Counted from the first letter of the stretch, positions 1 through 6,999 are shown. The stretch: DNA of 12,319 bases from Roseiarcus sp035500275 (GCA_035500275.1 DATJXI010000327.1:1-12319); one strand, 5' to 3'. Numbers and translations: made by a program. Notes: generated by a model from the letters alone, not told the origin.

Positions 1-114
1 GTTCGCGCGCTGCTCGCGCCGGTCGTCCTCGACCTCGTCGTCGTGAGCGCCATTCTCTTCCTCCTCTCGCGGCCGCCGCCGCCGGAAATCGGGCGCTCAA
101 CGCGTGACCGATAA
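1..114 (+). CDS. C-terminal tail of an unidentified membrane protein (partial)
   Basis: Frame 1 is open from the window edge to a TAA at 112-114 and has the strongly G/C-rich third positions seen in the real genes here. The visible 37 residues include a hydrophobic run (LDLVVVSAILFLLS) that looks like one membrane helix, then a short proline-rich, charged tail. The stop lies 8 nt inside anmK, so the two genes overlap by 11 nt and are probably translationally coupled. Too little remains to name the family. Another frame also stays open to 105 but reads as an Arg/Ala-rich shadow. Confidence 0.5.
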   Translation, partial: VRALLAPVVLDLVVVSAILFLLSRPPPPEIGRSTRDR

Positions 115-1243
115 GCATGCGCCGCCGTCGTCGGCGCGGACAGCGACGAGCAACGCGCCTTTGACCGCCGCGATCGGCGTCATGAGCGGCACGTCGATGG
201 ACGGCGTCGACGTCGCCCTCATCCGCAGCGACGGCGAAAGCAGGGTCGAGACGGGCGCAGCGGCGGCTTTCCCCTATCCGCCCGCGCTCGGCGCGGCCCT
301 ACGCGCGGTTGTCGCCGACCCGAAGGAAGCAGCAAAGCCTCAGTCCGCGCTTGAGCGTGAGGCGACCGACGCCCATGTCGCGGCGGTTGAGACGTTCCTC
401 GCCCGCTTCGCCATTTCCCGCGCGGATGTCGCGGTCGTCGGCCTGCACGGCCAGACCATCCTGCATCGGCCGCGGCAGGGGCTCACGCGCCAGCTCATGG
501 ACGGAAAGCGGGCGGCGACGGCGCTGGACATGGACGTGGTCTGCGACTTCCGCGCCGCCGACGTCGCGGCCGGCGGAGAGGGGGCGCCCTTCGCGCCAGT
601 CTACCACGCCGCGATCGCCGCCAGGCTCGAGCGACCGTTGATGGTCCTCAACCTGGGCGGCGTTGGCAACGTCACCTATCTCGGCGCCGACGAAACGATC
701 GTCGCCTTCGACACCGGCCCCGCGAACGCGCTCATCGACGATTTCTGCCTGCGGCGGCGCGGACAGCCGTTCGATGGCGACGGTGCGCTCGCCGCGAGCG
801 GGCGCGCCGACCCCACGATCCTCGATAAACTGCTCGGCGATCCCTATTTCGATCGGGCGCCGCCGAAATCGCTCGACCGCAATCATTTCGCAGCGCTTGC
901 GGCCGCTGTCGAGACGCTCAACGACGCCGACGGCGCGGCGACTTTGAGCGCCTTCACCGTCGAGGCGACGGCGCGCGCGCTAAGGCATGTTGCGGAGCCG
1001 CCGCGACGGTGGCTGGTCGCTGGAGGCGGCCGGCGCAATTCCTTCCTCATGCGCAGGCTCGCAGAGAAGCTCGGCGTCAAGGTCGAGCCGATCGAGGCGA
1101 TCGGCTTCGACGGCGACGTTCTCGAAGCGCAGTGTTTCGCCTACCTTGCGATACGCTCCCTCAAGGGACTGCCGCTTTCGTTTCCGACCACGACGGGCGC
1201 CCCGAAGCCGCTCGCCGGCGGCGTCTTCTGGCCGGCCGCTTGA
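104..1243 (+). CDS. anmK: Anhydro-N-acetylmuramic acid kinase AnmK
   Basis: AnmK phosphorylates and opens 1,6-anhydro-N-acetylmuramic acid, released by cytoplasmic recycling of peptidoglycan, to give MurNAc-6-phosphate. The 379-residue length is normal for the family. The N-terminal nucleotide motif GVMSGTSMDGVDVAL is at residues 25-39, followed by GLHGQTILHRP, a GGEGAPFAPVYH segment (GGQGAPL-like in relatives), LNLGGVGNVTYL, and DTGPANALIDDF, whose Asp203 is the presumed catalytic base. The conserved C-terminal block GFDGDVLEAQCFAYLAIR follows. The GTG start overlaps the preceding gene; the in-frame N-terminus before residue 22 is low-complexity, and no strong ribosome site is seen, consistent with coupled translation. 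Cytoplasmic; no other recycling gene is present in the window. Confidence 0.96.
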   Translation: MTDKHAPPSSARTATSNAPLTAAIGVMSGTSMDGVDVALIRSDGESRVETGAAAAFPYPPALGAALRAVVADPKEAAKPQSALEREATDAHVAAVETFLARFAISRADVAVVGLHGQTILHRPRQGLTRQLMDGKRAATALDMDVVCDFRAADVAAGGEGAPFAPVYHAAIAARLERPLMVLNLGGVGNVTYLGADETIVAFDTGPANALIDDFCLRRRGQPFDGDGALAASGRADPTILDKLLGDPYFDRAPPKSLDRNHFAALAAAVETLNDADGAATLSAFTVEATARALRHVAEPPRRWLVAGGGRRNSFLMRRLAEKLGVKVEPIEAIGFDGDVLEAQCFAYLAIRSLKGLPLSFPTTTGAPKPLAGGVFWPAA

Positions 1244-1428
1244 CCCAGGTCGATTCGAGGAGAAGGCATGCAGCCGACGTCCCGGCGTGGGCGCATCTAA
1301 AGAAACGCGCCGGTCTCGTCGAGGCTGATTCCTAATCCGCTTCGAGCAGGATGAAATTGGTCGCCCCGGCGTCCCTCATCCGTCGCGCCGGGAAGGGATG
1401 TCGTTTCACCGACCGCCGGTAGCTTCCT

Positions 1429-1455
1429 TTCTCCTTGGAGAAGGTCGCCGGCGAC
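1429..1455. repeat. Two adjacent short palindromes after anmK
   Basis: In the 276-base space between anmK and the glycine-rich gene, TTCTCCTTGGAGAA (1429-1442) and GTCGCCGGCGAC (1444-1455) are perfect palindromes separated by one base. Neither is followed by a T run on either strand, so a classical intrinsic terminator is not supported. They lie between convergent genes and may help transcript ends form. The rest of this space shows no gene. Confidence 0.35.
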
Positions 1456-1519
1456 AGCCGCCGGTTGCGGGCCGGCGCCGCGATTCGTTTAGCTTAAAGA
1501 TCATCCCGCTCCGACACGC

Positions 1520-1897
1520 TCAGTAGCAGACGTTGACCCTGCTCTGGCCGATGTAATTGCCGTAGGTGTCATAGACCGGACGGACCTGCCAGCATGAGTT
1601 ATAGCCGTAGCCGTAGTACGGATAACCCGCGATGGCGCCGGCGGTCAGCGCCCCAGCGACAATCGCGGGCGCCCACCACCATCCGCCGCCGCCCCGGTAT
1701 CCCCGGCCGCCCCAGTAGCCGCCCCGCCAGCCCGAACCGCCGCCATGCCACCCGCCGCCATGCCATCCGCCGCCGCGCCACCCCCCGCCGCCGCGCCACT
1801 GCTGTGCAGAAGCCGGCGCGCTGGCCATCAGCGTCGCCGTCCCAATGGAAAGCGCCGCCAAGCCTCCGATGACCGCCTTCGAAACACCGTTGCGCAT
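1520..1897 (-). CDS. Secreted glycine/tryptophan/tyrosine-rich protein
   Basis: A 125-residue protein. Residues 1-34 form a clear Sec signal peptide: MRNGVSK, a hydrophobic core (AVIGGLAALSIGTATLMA), and an ASA cleavage site before QQW. The mature part opens with about seven GGGW/GGGWHGG-type repeats, then a hydrophobic alanine-rich segment (APAIVAGALTAGAIAG), a YPYYGYGY run, and a C-terminal block (CWQVRPVYDTYGNYIGQSRV) with two cysteines that could pair. Such proteins are common in Rhizobiales and lack an assigned function; a cell-surface or periplasmic role is inferred. The start was placed at 1897 because GGAG lies 6 bases upstream of that ATG; the upstream in-frame extension is Arg-rich and would bury the signal peptide. 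Confidence 0.75.
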   Translation of the reverse strand: MRNGVSKAVIGGLAALSIGTATLMASAPASAQQWRGGGGWRGGGWHGGGWHGGGSGWRGGYWGGRGYRGGGGWWWAPAIVAGALTAGAIAGYPYYGYGYNSCWQVRPVYDTYGNYIGQSRVNVCY

Positions 1898-1951
1898 GTC
1901 GTTCTCCGATCGCTGCATCAACCAAAACCGCCCGCCCTTGCGCCCCCGGCG

Positions 1952-1981
1952 CCATAAGCGGCTCGATTGGGAGACTGTCAA
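1952..1981 (-). promoter_or_regulatory. Possible sigma70-type promoter for the glycine-rich gene
   Basis: On the minus strand a perfect TTGACA (1981-1976) is followed after 18 bases by TTATGG (1957-1952), a weak -10. A start near 1945 would give a leader of roughly 50 nt to the ATG at 1897. The -35 is convincing; the -10 is poor. Confidence 0.3.
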
Positions 1982-1996
1982 CGCAGTTCGGTCACA

Positions 1997-2008
1997 TTTT
2001 GATCAAAA
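1997..2008. repeat. AT-rich perfect palindrome TTTTGATCAAAA
   Basis: A 12-base perfect palindrome in otherwise GC-rich DNA, about 100 bases upstream of the glycine-rich gene and just behind its possible -35. It resembles half of an FNR/FixK box, but the TTGAT-N4-ATCAA spacing is absent, so no regulator is assigned. Confidence 0.25.
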
Positions 2009-2062
2009 ACGGGCGTCTCGGCGCCGGCTGCCAAATCTATCTCTGTACGCTCCAAGAAGCGC

Positions 2063-2087
2063 GAATGACCTGAACAAACGTTCATTC
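2063..2087. promoter_or_regulatory. Nested inverted repeat, TetR-type operator candidate
   Basis: TGAACAAACGTTCA (2071-2084) has 5-base arms around AAAC. An outer pair GAATGA/TCATTC (2063-2068, 2082-2087) overlaps it. The geometry resembles TetR-family operators, some of which control fatty-acid or branched-chain acyl-CoA genes. It lies downstream of the acyl-CoA dehydrogenase stop and 174 bases upstream of the glycine-rich start, so which gene it would serve is unclear, and no TetR gene is in view. Confidence 0.25.
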
Positions 2088-2183
2088 TACATTTGCGTCG
2101 GCGAACTGAAGGACCAAGAGATCCCGGAGAATGCGTTTGCGGGCTCGACGCAGGTTGCGCGAGCTCGCTTTGTCCCCGGGTTG

Positions 2184-3329
2184 TCAGTGCGCACTCTCGA
2201 TGAGGCCGCGCGCGACAATGAGCCGCATGATCTCGTTCGTGCCTTCGAGGATGCGATGGACGCGCAGGTCGCGCACGATCTTCTCCATTCCGTACTCGGC
2301 GAGATAGCCGTAGCCGCCATGCAGCTGCAGCGCCTGATCGGCGATCTCAAAGCCGACATCGGTGGCGAAGCGTTTCGCCATCGCCACGAGGCGCGTCGCC
2401 TGCGGGTCCTTGGCGTCGAGCCGCCGGGCCGCCTTGTGCAAGAGCGCGCGCGCCGCCTCGAGCTCAGTCGCCATGTCGGCGAGGCGGAACTGCAACGCCT
2501 GAAACTGGTCGATCGACCGGCCGAAAGCTCTGCGCTGCGACATGTAAGCGAGCGTGCGATCGAGCGCGGCCTGGGCGCCGCCGACCGAGCATGCGGCGAT
2601 GTTGAGCCGGCCGCCGTCGAGGCCCTTCATCGCGATACGAAAGCCTTCGCCCTCCTCCCCCAGGCGATTGGCGGCGGGCACGCGGCAATTCTCGAAGATG
2701 ACCTGGCGGGTGGGCTGCGCGTTCCACCCCATCTTCCGCTCGTTGGCGCCGAAGGCGAGGCCGGGCGACGATTTGTGGATGGCGAGCGCGGTGATCCCCG
2801 ATGGACCCGCGCCGCCCGTCCGCGTCATGGTCACGTACCAGTCGGAGGCCCCGGCGCCGCTGATGAATTGCTTCACGCCATTGACGACGTAGAAGTCGCC
2901 GTCGCGCGTCGCGCGCGTCGAGAGCGCCGCCGCGTCCGAGCCCGCGCCGGGCTCGGTGAGGCAGTAGCTGGCGATGCTGTTCATTGCGACGAGGTCGGGC
3001 AAGACCTTCTGGCGGAACGCCTTGGAGCCGAACGCGTCGATCATCCAGACGGCCATGTTGTGGATCGACAGGAACGCCGCGACGCTGGGGCAGCCGGTCG
3101 CGAGCGCCTCGAAGATGATGGTCGCTTCGAAGCGCCCCAAACCCGATCCGCCCAGGCTCTCGTCGGCGGTGACGCCACCCATGCCGAGCGCGGCGGCCTC
3201 GCGCAGCGTTTCGACAGGAAGCGATTTCTTCTCGTCCCACTCGAGCGCATGAGGAGCGAGCTTCGTACGCGCGAACTCGAGCGCAATCTCCCGAATCGCG
3301 TTCTGCTCTTCCGTCAGTTCAGGATCCAT
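2184..3329 (-). CDS. Acyl-CoA dehydrogenase, isobutyryl-CoA dehydrogenase-like
   Basis: FAD-dependent acyl-CoA dehydrogenase of 381 residues, the usual family length. The N-terminal helical domain runs to about residue 115. The middle beta domain has the FAD/substrate motif CLTEPGAGSDAAAL. The C-terminal helical domain carries LHGGYGY, VRDLRVHRILEGTNEI (Glu362 of EGTNE at the catalytic-base position) and RGLDGGRLNIA-like residues. The blocks FISGAGASDWYV, KMGWNAQPTRQVIFENC and MHGGYGYL-like spacing resemble ACAD8, which oxidises isobutyryl-CoA in valine breakdown; exact substrate is inferred. ATG at 3329 is preferred (AGGCG 6 bases upstream) over a TTG 66 bases earlier, whose extra residues overlap the preceding permease remnant's end. 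No valine-pathway partner is adjacent, so operon context gives no support. Confidence 0.92.
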   Translation of the reverse strand: MDPELTEEQNAIREIALEFARTKLAPHALEWDEKKSLPVETLREAAALGMGGVTADESLGGSGLGRFEATIIFEALATGCPSVAAFLSIHNMAVWMIDAFGSKAFRQKVLPDLVAMNSIASYCLTEPGAGSDAAALSTRATRDGDFYVVNGVKQFISGAGASDWYVTMTRTGGAGPSGITALAIHKSSPGLAFGANERKMGWNAQPTRQVIFENCRVPAANRLGEEGEGFRIAMKGLDGGRLNIAACSVGGAQAALDRTLAYMSQRRAFGRSIDQFQALQFRLADMATELEAARALLHKAARRLDAKDPQATRLVAMAKRFATDVGFEIADQALQLHGGYGYLAEYGMEKIVRDLRVHRILEGTNEIMRLIVARGLIESAH

Positions 3330-3375
3330 CAAACGCGCCTGTTTTGCTTGCGGGGCGAGATCGTTTTGAGCGACG

Positions 3376-3537
3376 TCATTTCTCGCGCAGCGCAACGACC
3401 GCGAGAAGTACGACGACGCCGTATATAATGTCTCTCGCCGGGTCCGGCAGCGTCGTTCCGGCGAGCATCGTCGGCAGCGCCGTCAGCAGGAGCACGCCGC
3501 CGAGCATGCCGACGTAGGCGCCGCGACCGCGGGCGAT
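3376..3537 (-). pseudogene. C-terminal remnant of an RbsC-type sugar ABC transporter permease
   Basis: Reading the minus strand from about 3537 to a TGA at 3378-3376 gives 53 codons: ARGRGAYVGMLGGVLLLTAL, then PTMLAGTTLPDPARDI, then IYGVVVLLAVVALREK. This matches the last two membrane segments of ribose/xylose-type permeases (BPD_transp_2): a GRG-x(2)-G turn, a helix, a short periplasmic loop, then xxIxGxVxLLAV. The first internal Met is at 3507; further upstream the frame stays open but turns Arg-rich and loses similarity (DRPRRAAAEIRS). Nothing of the other transporter domains is present. It sits 46 bases upstream of the dehydrogenase on the same strand, as if the front of a transporter operon had been deleted. 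Confidence 0.65.
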
Positions 3538-3551
3538 GCAGGACCGTATTT

Positions 3552-3591
3552 CGGCGGCGGCTCGACGCGGGCGGTCCGCCGCCGGTTTTTT
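3552..3591 (+). terminator. Intrinsic terminator with no gene to end
   Basis: CGGCGGCGG (3552-3560) and CCGCCGCCG (3576-3584) form a perfect 9-bp stem with a 15-base loop, followed by GTTTTTT. On the plus strand this is a textbook rho-independent terminator, yet no plus-strand gene precedes it back to anmK. It may shield dodecin from read-through, block antisense transcription of the dehydrogenase region, or be left from a lost gene next to the permease remnant. Confidence 0.6.
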
Positions 3592-3638
3592 GGAGCCGAG
3601 CCCCGACGGCTATGCTACACTGCTATGTTGAGCTGAAA

Positions 3639-3714
3639 GCCGCCAAGGGGCGGCGCTCGTGTAAGACGCTCGCGGCTGAACGAGCGCCCGAGTCGGGTCG
3701 GCGCCCGAAAGGGC
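3639..3714 (+). promoter_or_regulatory. Structured 5' leader of the dodecin gene
   Basis: Four inverted repeats are packed into 76 bases: GCCGCC/GGCGGC (3639-3644, 3649-3654, AAGG loop); GGCGCTCGT/ACGAGCGCC (3652-3660, 3680-3688, 19-base loop); CCCG/CGGG (3687-3690, 3694-3697); and GCCC-GAAA-GGGC (3703-3714) with a GNRA tetraloop. The first two share bases 3652-3654, so they compete at their edge. The ribosome site and ATG follow 20-30 bases later. It does not match the FMN riboswitch or any other class I recognise. Confidence 0.4.
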
Positions 3715-3745
3715 CAAGGCAAATGGCGATGAGGGAGGACCGAAA

Positions 3746-3961
3746 ATGTCGGACAGCGTTTACAAGGTGGTCGAACTGATCGGCACAAGCGCCACATCCT
3801 GGGAGGACGCAGCCAAGAGGGCGATTGAGCGGGCGGCGAAGTCGCTTCGAGACTTGAGAATCGCGGAAGTCGTCGAGCAAGACCTGATCATCGAGGATGG
3901 GCGGGTTCAAGGTTACCGGACCAAGGTCAAGGTTTCGTTCAAGTACGAGGGCGGCGACTGA
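3746..3961 (+). CDS. Dodecin-family small protein
   Basis: Dodecins are about 70-residue proteins that form dodecameric hollow shells binding flavins in the cytoplasm. This 71-residue protein has the full beta-alpha-beta-beta pattern: VYKVVELIGTSATSWEDAA (strand and start of helix), a helix to about residue 36, then EVVEQDLIIEDGRVQGY and KVKVSFKYEG. GGAGG at 3734-3738, seven bases before the ATG, fixes the start. Two residues known to hold the flavin in classical dodecins are changed: the stacking Trp of the usual WFEV is Ile39 (IAEV), and the Gln of YQV is Arg58 (YRT). It therefore belongs to a diverged subgroup whose ligand is uncertain. It stands alone, behind a folded leader. Confidence 0.88.
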   Translation: MSDSVYKVVELIGTSATSWEDAAKRAIERAAKSLRDLRIAEVVEQDLIIEDGRVQGYRTKVKVSFKYEGGD

Positions 3962-4320
3962 TACGACCGGCCGCGACGCCTTGACGCGATCGTCAGCGGC
4001 GCCGAGTATGTTCCGATTGCCTGCCCAATTGAGGGCATCGCGCCCTCGGCATCGCTCTAGACTCTGACTGAAGAACCGGCGAAGGTTGGACAAAATGACC
4101 TTCGCCCGTCATCACTCTCAACCCGTTCGAATAGGCAAAACTACGCATTGATCTCGACGCGGCCGGATGGCAGTCTGTGGGAACTGATGTCTTTTGGATT
4201 GGCGGAGGCGCGATGGGGTGCTTTGTCGTCCGAATCGAGGGCGACGCAGTGGCTCGCTATCAAGAAAGCGCCCGACCTCACTCTCTTACCCAAAGCTCCG
4301 CCTGAGACTGTCGTTCGGGC
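3962..4320. other. Gap between dodecin and the I42 inhibitor
   Basis: No convincing gene in these 359 bases. Inverted repeats are at 4031-4047 (GAGGGC/GCCCTC, 5-base loop) and 4078-4106. A 30-codon frame from ATG 4213 to TGA 4305 has GGAGG four bases upstream and could be a small peptide or the tail of something lost; its sequence (MGCFVVRIEGDAVARYQES...) is not recognised. A longer frame from TTG 4148 runs through the inhibitor gene in another frame and looks like a shadow. Confidence 0.4.
4078..4106. repeat. Perfect 9-bp stem-loop downstream of dodecin
   Basis: GGCGAAGGT (4078-4086) and ACCTTCGCC (4098-4106) pair fully around an 11-base loop. No T tract follows on the plus strand, so it may be a T-less terminator or processing site for dodecin mRNA (117 bases past its stop), or a protein-binding palindrome. 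Confidence 0.35.
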
Positions 4321-4632
4321 ATGGCTGAGATCGTTGTCGACGGGAGCGAAAACGGGCGGACGATCAATGTTGCGGTCGGGGACTCGTTGCAGATCGAGTT
4401 GCCGGAGAATTCGGCGACCGGTTTTCGCTGGCAGATGGAGGCTTCCTCACTGCAAGGAGTGTCGGCGTTACGGCTTCAGTCCGTCGATTATCGGGCTGCC
4501 AACAGCCGCCGCCGCGTGTTCCGCTTTTCTGCGGAAGGTCGTGGCCATGTCATTCTTCGACTTGAATTGGTGCGGACCTGGGAGGTACAGATTCCGCGAG
4601 AGACGTTCGTCGTCACGGCCAATGTTCGCTGA
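4321..4632 (+). CDS. Chagasin-like peptidase inhibitor (I42 family), intracellular form
   Basis: I42 inhibitors block papain-like (C1) cysteine peptidases by pushing three loops into the active-site cleft. This 103-residue protein has the family length and fold pattern: a beta strand with GDSLQIELPE, the first loop ENSATGF at 29-35 (NPTTGY in chagasin) followed by RW, and a third loop RTW at the RPW position, then ETFVVTANVR as the last strand. The middle GxxG loop is missing: the aligned stretch is AANSRRRVFRF. No signal peptide is visible, so the target would be cytoplasmic or imported. ATG 4321 is the first start after an in-frame TGA at 4303; its ribosome site is weak. A clear paralogue starts at 12103. 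Confidence 0.78.
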   Translation: MAEIVVDGSENGRTINVAVGDSLQIELPENSATGFRWQMEASSLQGVSALRLQSVDYRAANSRRRVFRFSAEGRGHVILRLELVRTWEVQIPRETFVVTANVR

Positions 4633-4747
4633 AGACCAGGGGTTCGCACGTTCTTGACAATTCTATGTCGAGAAGGCGGCCGCGAAAGAAACAATTCCCA
4701 GCGCGCCTGATCTCTGCTACGTCGATCGGGGCAGGTGGTGTCGGCAA

Positions 4748-6400
4748 ATGACGACTCCGGTCCTCAGCCGTGTGCAACCATTGTGGAAGCCTAAGGGGCG
4801 GGCCACAGCGACGAACTGGGTTGCCGTCGCTTGCTGCTACGTGACGCTCTACGTCGCGCTGGACTGGATCAGCTACATCGAAGTTCTTCCTGGCTCCGGC
4901 TATACGCCGTGGAATCCTCCCCCGGCGCTGAGTCTTGCACTGATAGCCAGAAAGGGACTCAGTTTCGCGCCCGCCATTTTCGTCGGCGAGCTCGCCTCAA
5001 CGTTCGCCGTTACGCATTTCCCGACCGACATGTGGGCGTCCCTTGTGAGCGGCCTCGTGGTTGCGGTGGGGTACACGAGCGCGGGCGTGGCGCTCCGCCG
5101 CATTCCTCTCACAAATTCTCGCCCAATTCCGGTCGACGCTGTTGTCAGTTTTCTGGCGGTGGCGGCCGCAGGCGCGCTTGTGGTCGCCGTCAGCGACGTG
5201 AGCGCGATGGTCGCGCTCAACGCTCTGCCGGCGAGGCTCGCCGAACGGTCCATTCAGGATTCCTTCATCGGCGATCTGACCGGCATCCTCGGCCTCCTTC
5301 CGGCGCTCCTGACCTGGAGGGCGGCGTGGGACCGGTGGAAAGAGGTGTCGCCAGACGCGCGTGTTATCGACGTCGGCGTCTACGCGCTCTTGCTCTGCGC
5401 GGCGCTGTTGCTGGTGTTCGGCAACGCCCACGAGAAGGAACTCCAGCTCTTCTATTTGATGCTGCCGCCGGTAATCTGGATCGCCGTTCGTCACGGGCTC
5501 GCCTGGTGCGCCATTGCGATCCTGATCGATCAGCTGGCGCTCGTGACGATGGTCGCCCTGCTGAACTTCTCAACGGGCGACTTCTTCGCTTGCCAGTTGC
5601 TGTCGATTGTCATCTCGGCTACGGGCCTCATTCTCGGGGCAGTGGTGACGCAGCGCCATTACGCCGAACATCTCCTCCGGCGTCAGCAGGCGGAGCTCGC
5701 CAGGCACACGCGATTGACCACGGTCGGGGCGTTCGGCGCCGCGGTCGTGCACGAAATCAGCCAGCCTCTGGCGGCCGCCGCGGCATTTGCCCATTCCGGC
5801 AAACAGCTCTCGGCTCAGAAGCCAATCAATTGCGAGTTGTTGCGCGAGACTGTGGAGAATGTCGAACAAGAAACGCGTCGGGCGGGCGCAATCGTCGAGC
5901 GCATTCGGCGTTTTCTTGACCGGGGCGAGCTACAGTGGCGTTCGATCGATCTCCGCGAGGTCTTGCGCCGGCTCTCCGGGGCGTTGGCGGACGAAGCTCG
6001 CACTCATGGGGTCGCCTTACGCGTCGTCGCGCCGACATCGGCTGTCATCGATGCGGATGACATACAGATCGAGCAGGTGCTGGCGAACTTGATGCGGAAT
6101 GCGATGGAGGCCGCCGCTCACAGCGTATTAGGCTCAGGCAGCGTCCAGGCGACTCTATCCAGCTCGTCCGGATCGGTTCGAATCGAGATCGAGGACAACG
6201 GACCCGGCGTCGCCCCTGATATCGTCGAGCGTCTGTTCGAGCCCTTCGAGACAACCAAGCGGCGCGGGGTGGGGCTCGGGCTCTCATTGAGTCGGGAGGT
6301 CGCCAAGGCTCACGGAGGAAGGCTCCGGCTCGATCGCACCGGCGCAACCGGATCCAAATTTGTCTTGGAGCTGCCGGACAAGAAAGGAGCGGCGTCATGA
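4748..6400 (+). CDS. MASE1-type membrane sensor histidine kinase
   Basis: Inner-membrane sensor of 550 residues. The first ~300 residues contain about eight hydrophobic helices with a MASE1-like signature (GYTPWNPPPALSLALIARKG, FAPAIFVGELAS), a domain thought to sense membrane or cytoplasmic signals without a large periplasmic part. After a short coiled linker (HYAEHLLRRQQAELARHTRL) comes the H-box VVHEISQPLAAAAAFAHSG with phospho-acceptor His335, then the ATPase domain: N-box NLMRNAMEAA (447-456), DNGPGV (Asp483), PFETTK, and GVGLGLSLSREVAKAHGG. The HEISQPL form is typical of FixL/DctB-like kinases. Its stop overlaps the response regulator start by ATGA, so the two are one operon. An AGGTGG nine bases upstream is the likely ribosome site. 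Confidence 0.92.
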   Translation: MTTPVLSRVQPLWKPKGRATATNWVAVACCYVTLYVALDWISYIEVLPGSGYTPWNPPPALSLALIARKGLSFAPAIFVGELASTFAVTHFPTDMWASLVSGLVVAVGYTSAGVALRRIPLTNSRPIPVDAVVSFLAVAAAGALVVAVSDVSAMVALNALPARLAERSIQDSFIGDLTGILGLLPALLTWRAAWDRWKEVSPDARVIDVGVYALLLCAALLLVFGNAHEKELQLFYLMLPPVIWIAVRHGLAWCAIAILIDQLALVTMVALLNFSTGDFFACQLLSIVISATGLILGAVVTQRHYAEHLLRRQQAELARHTRLTTVGAFGAAVVHEISQPLAAAAAFAHSGKQLSAQKPINCELLRETVENVEQETRRAGAIVERIRRFLDRGELQWRSIDLREVLRRLSGALADEARTHGVALRVVAPTSAVIDADDIQIEQVLANLMRNAMEAAAHSVLGSGSVQATLSSSSGSVRIEIEDNGPGVAPDIVERLFEPFETTKRRGVGLGLSLSREVAKAHGGRLRLDRTGATGSKFVLELPDKKGAAS

Positions 6401-6999
6401 CCGCCAAGCAAACGGTTTTCGTCGTCGAGGACGACCCGCGAATGTGCGCCGCAATTGAACTGCTTCTGCGCACGAGCGGCTATGCCGTTCGCAGCTATCC
6501 TGACGCTGAGACCCTCCTGGGCGACGAAACCTGCGTTCGATCGAACTGCCTTCTTGCGGATATTCGTCTGCCAGGGATGGATGGACTCGCCCTCCACCGC
6601 CGGCTGGTAGCGACCGGGACGACTCCGGCCACGGTCATGATCACGGGCCACGGGGATATTCCGATGGCGGTGTCAGCGCTCAAAGAGGGAGTCGTGGACT
6701 TCATTGAGAAGCCGTTCCACCCGCCTGCGCTCTTGGAAAGCGTGAAGGAGGCGTTGCGGCGGGCGATGGCCGTTCATGATCACGAAATGAAAATCGCCGA
6801 TCTCAAGGTCCGGCTCGAGACCCTGACGCCGCGCGAGGCGGAGGTATTGGATCTATTGGTGGATGGACAGCCGAGCAAAGTCATTGCGAGTCAGCTCGGC
6901 ATGAGCGTTCGCACAGCCGAACATCACCGCGCGCGCATCATGGAGAAGCTGGGCGCTCCATCGACCATGCGACTCATCAGCATGATGTCGGCAAAATAA
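6397..6999 (+). CDS. FixJ-type response regulator (receiver + LuxR HTH)
   Basis: Transcription factor of 200 residues, partner of the kinase it overlaps. The receiver domain has the acidic pocket E11-D12-D13, phosphorylation site Asp55 in LLADIRLPGMDGL, Thr83 in VMITGHGDIPMAV and Lys105 in FIEKPF. The C-terminal GerE/LuxR helix-turn-helix covers about residues 138-195: LTPREAEVLDLLVDGQPSKV, then IASQLGMSVRTAEHHRARIM, where RTAEHHRARIMEKLGA is the recognition region. AAAGGAG lies seven bases before the ATG inside the kinase end. The next gene on the same strand starts 288 bases later, so control of the downstream repeat-protein/peptidase genes is possible but unproven. Confidence 0.93.
   Translation: MTAKQTVFVVEDDPRMCAAIELLLRTSGYAVRSYPDAETLLGDETCVRSNCLLADIRLPGMDGLALHRRLVATGTTPATVMITGHGDIPMAVSALKEGVVDFIEKPFHPPALLESVKEALRRAMAVHDHEMKIADLKVRLETLTPREAEVLDLLVDGQPSKVIASQLGMSVRTAEHHRARIMEKLGAPSTMRLISMMSAK

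Noticed and set aside
1997..2008. FNR/FixK box near the glycine-rich gene
   Set aside because: TTGATCAA lacks the four-base spacer of the TTGAT-N4-ATCAA consensus.
1845..3428. A 527-codon plus-strand frame across the dehydrogenase region
   Set aside because: It is antisense to a complete acyl-CoA dehydrogenase with all motifs; its sequence is Arg/Glu/His-rich with no domain, the usual shadow in high-GC DNA.
3639..3714. FMN riboswitch before the flavin-linked dodecin gene
   Set aside because: The conserved core segments of that riboswitch are not present; only generic hairpins are seen.
4654..4659. TTGACA as a -35 for the kinase operon
   Set aside because: No acceptable -10 hexamer lies 16-18 bases downstream (the sequence there is CGGCCG).
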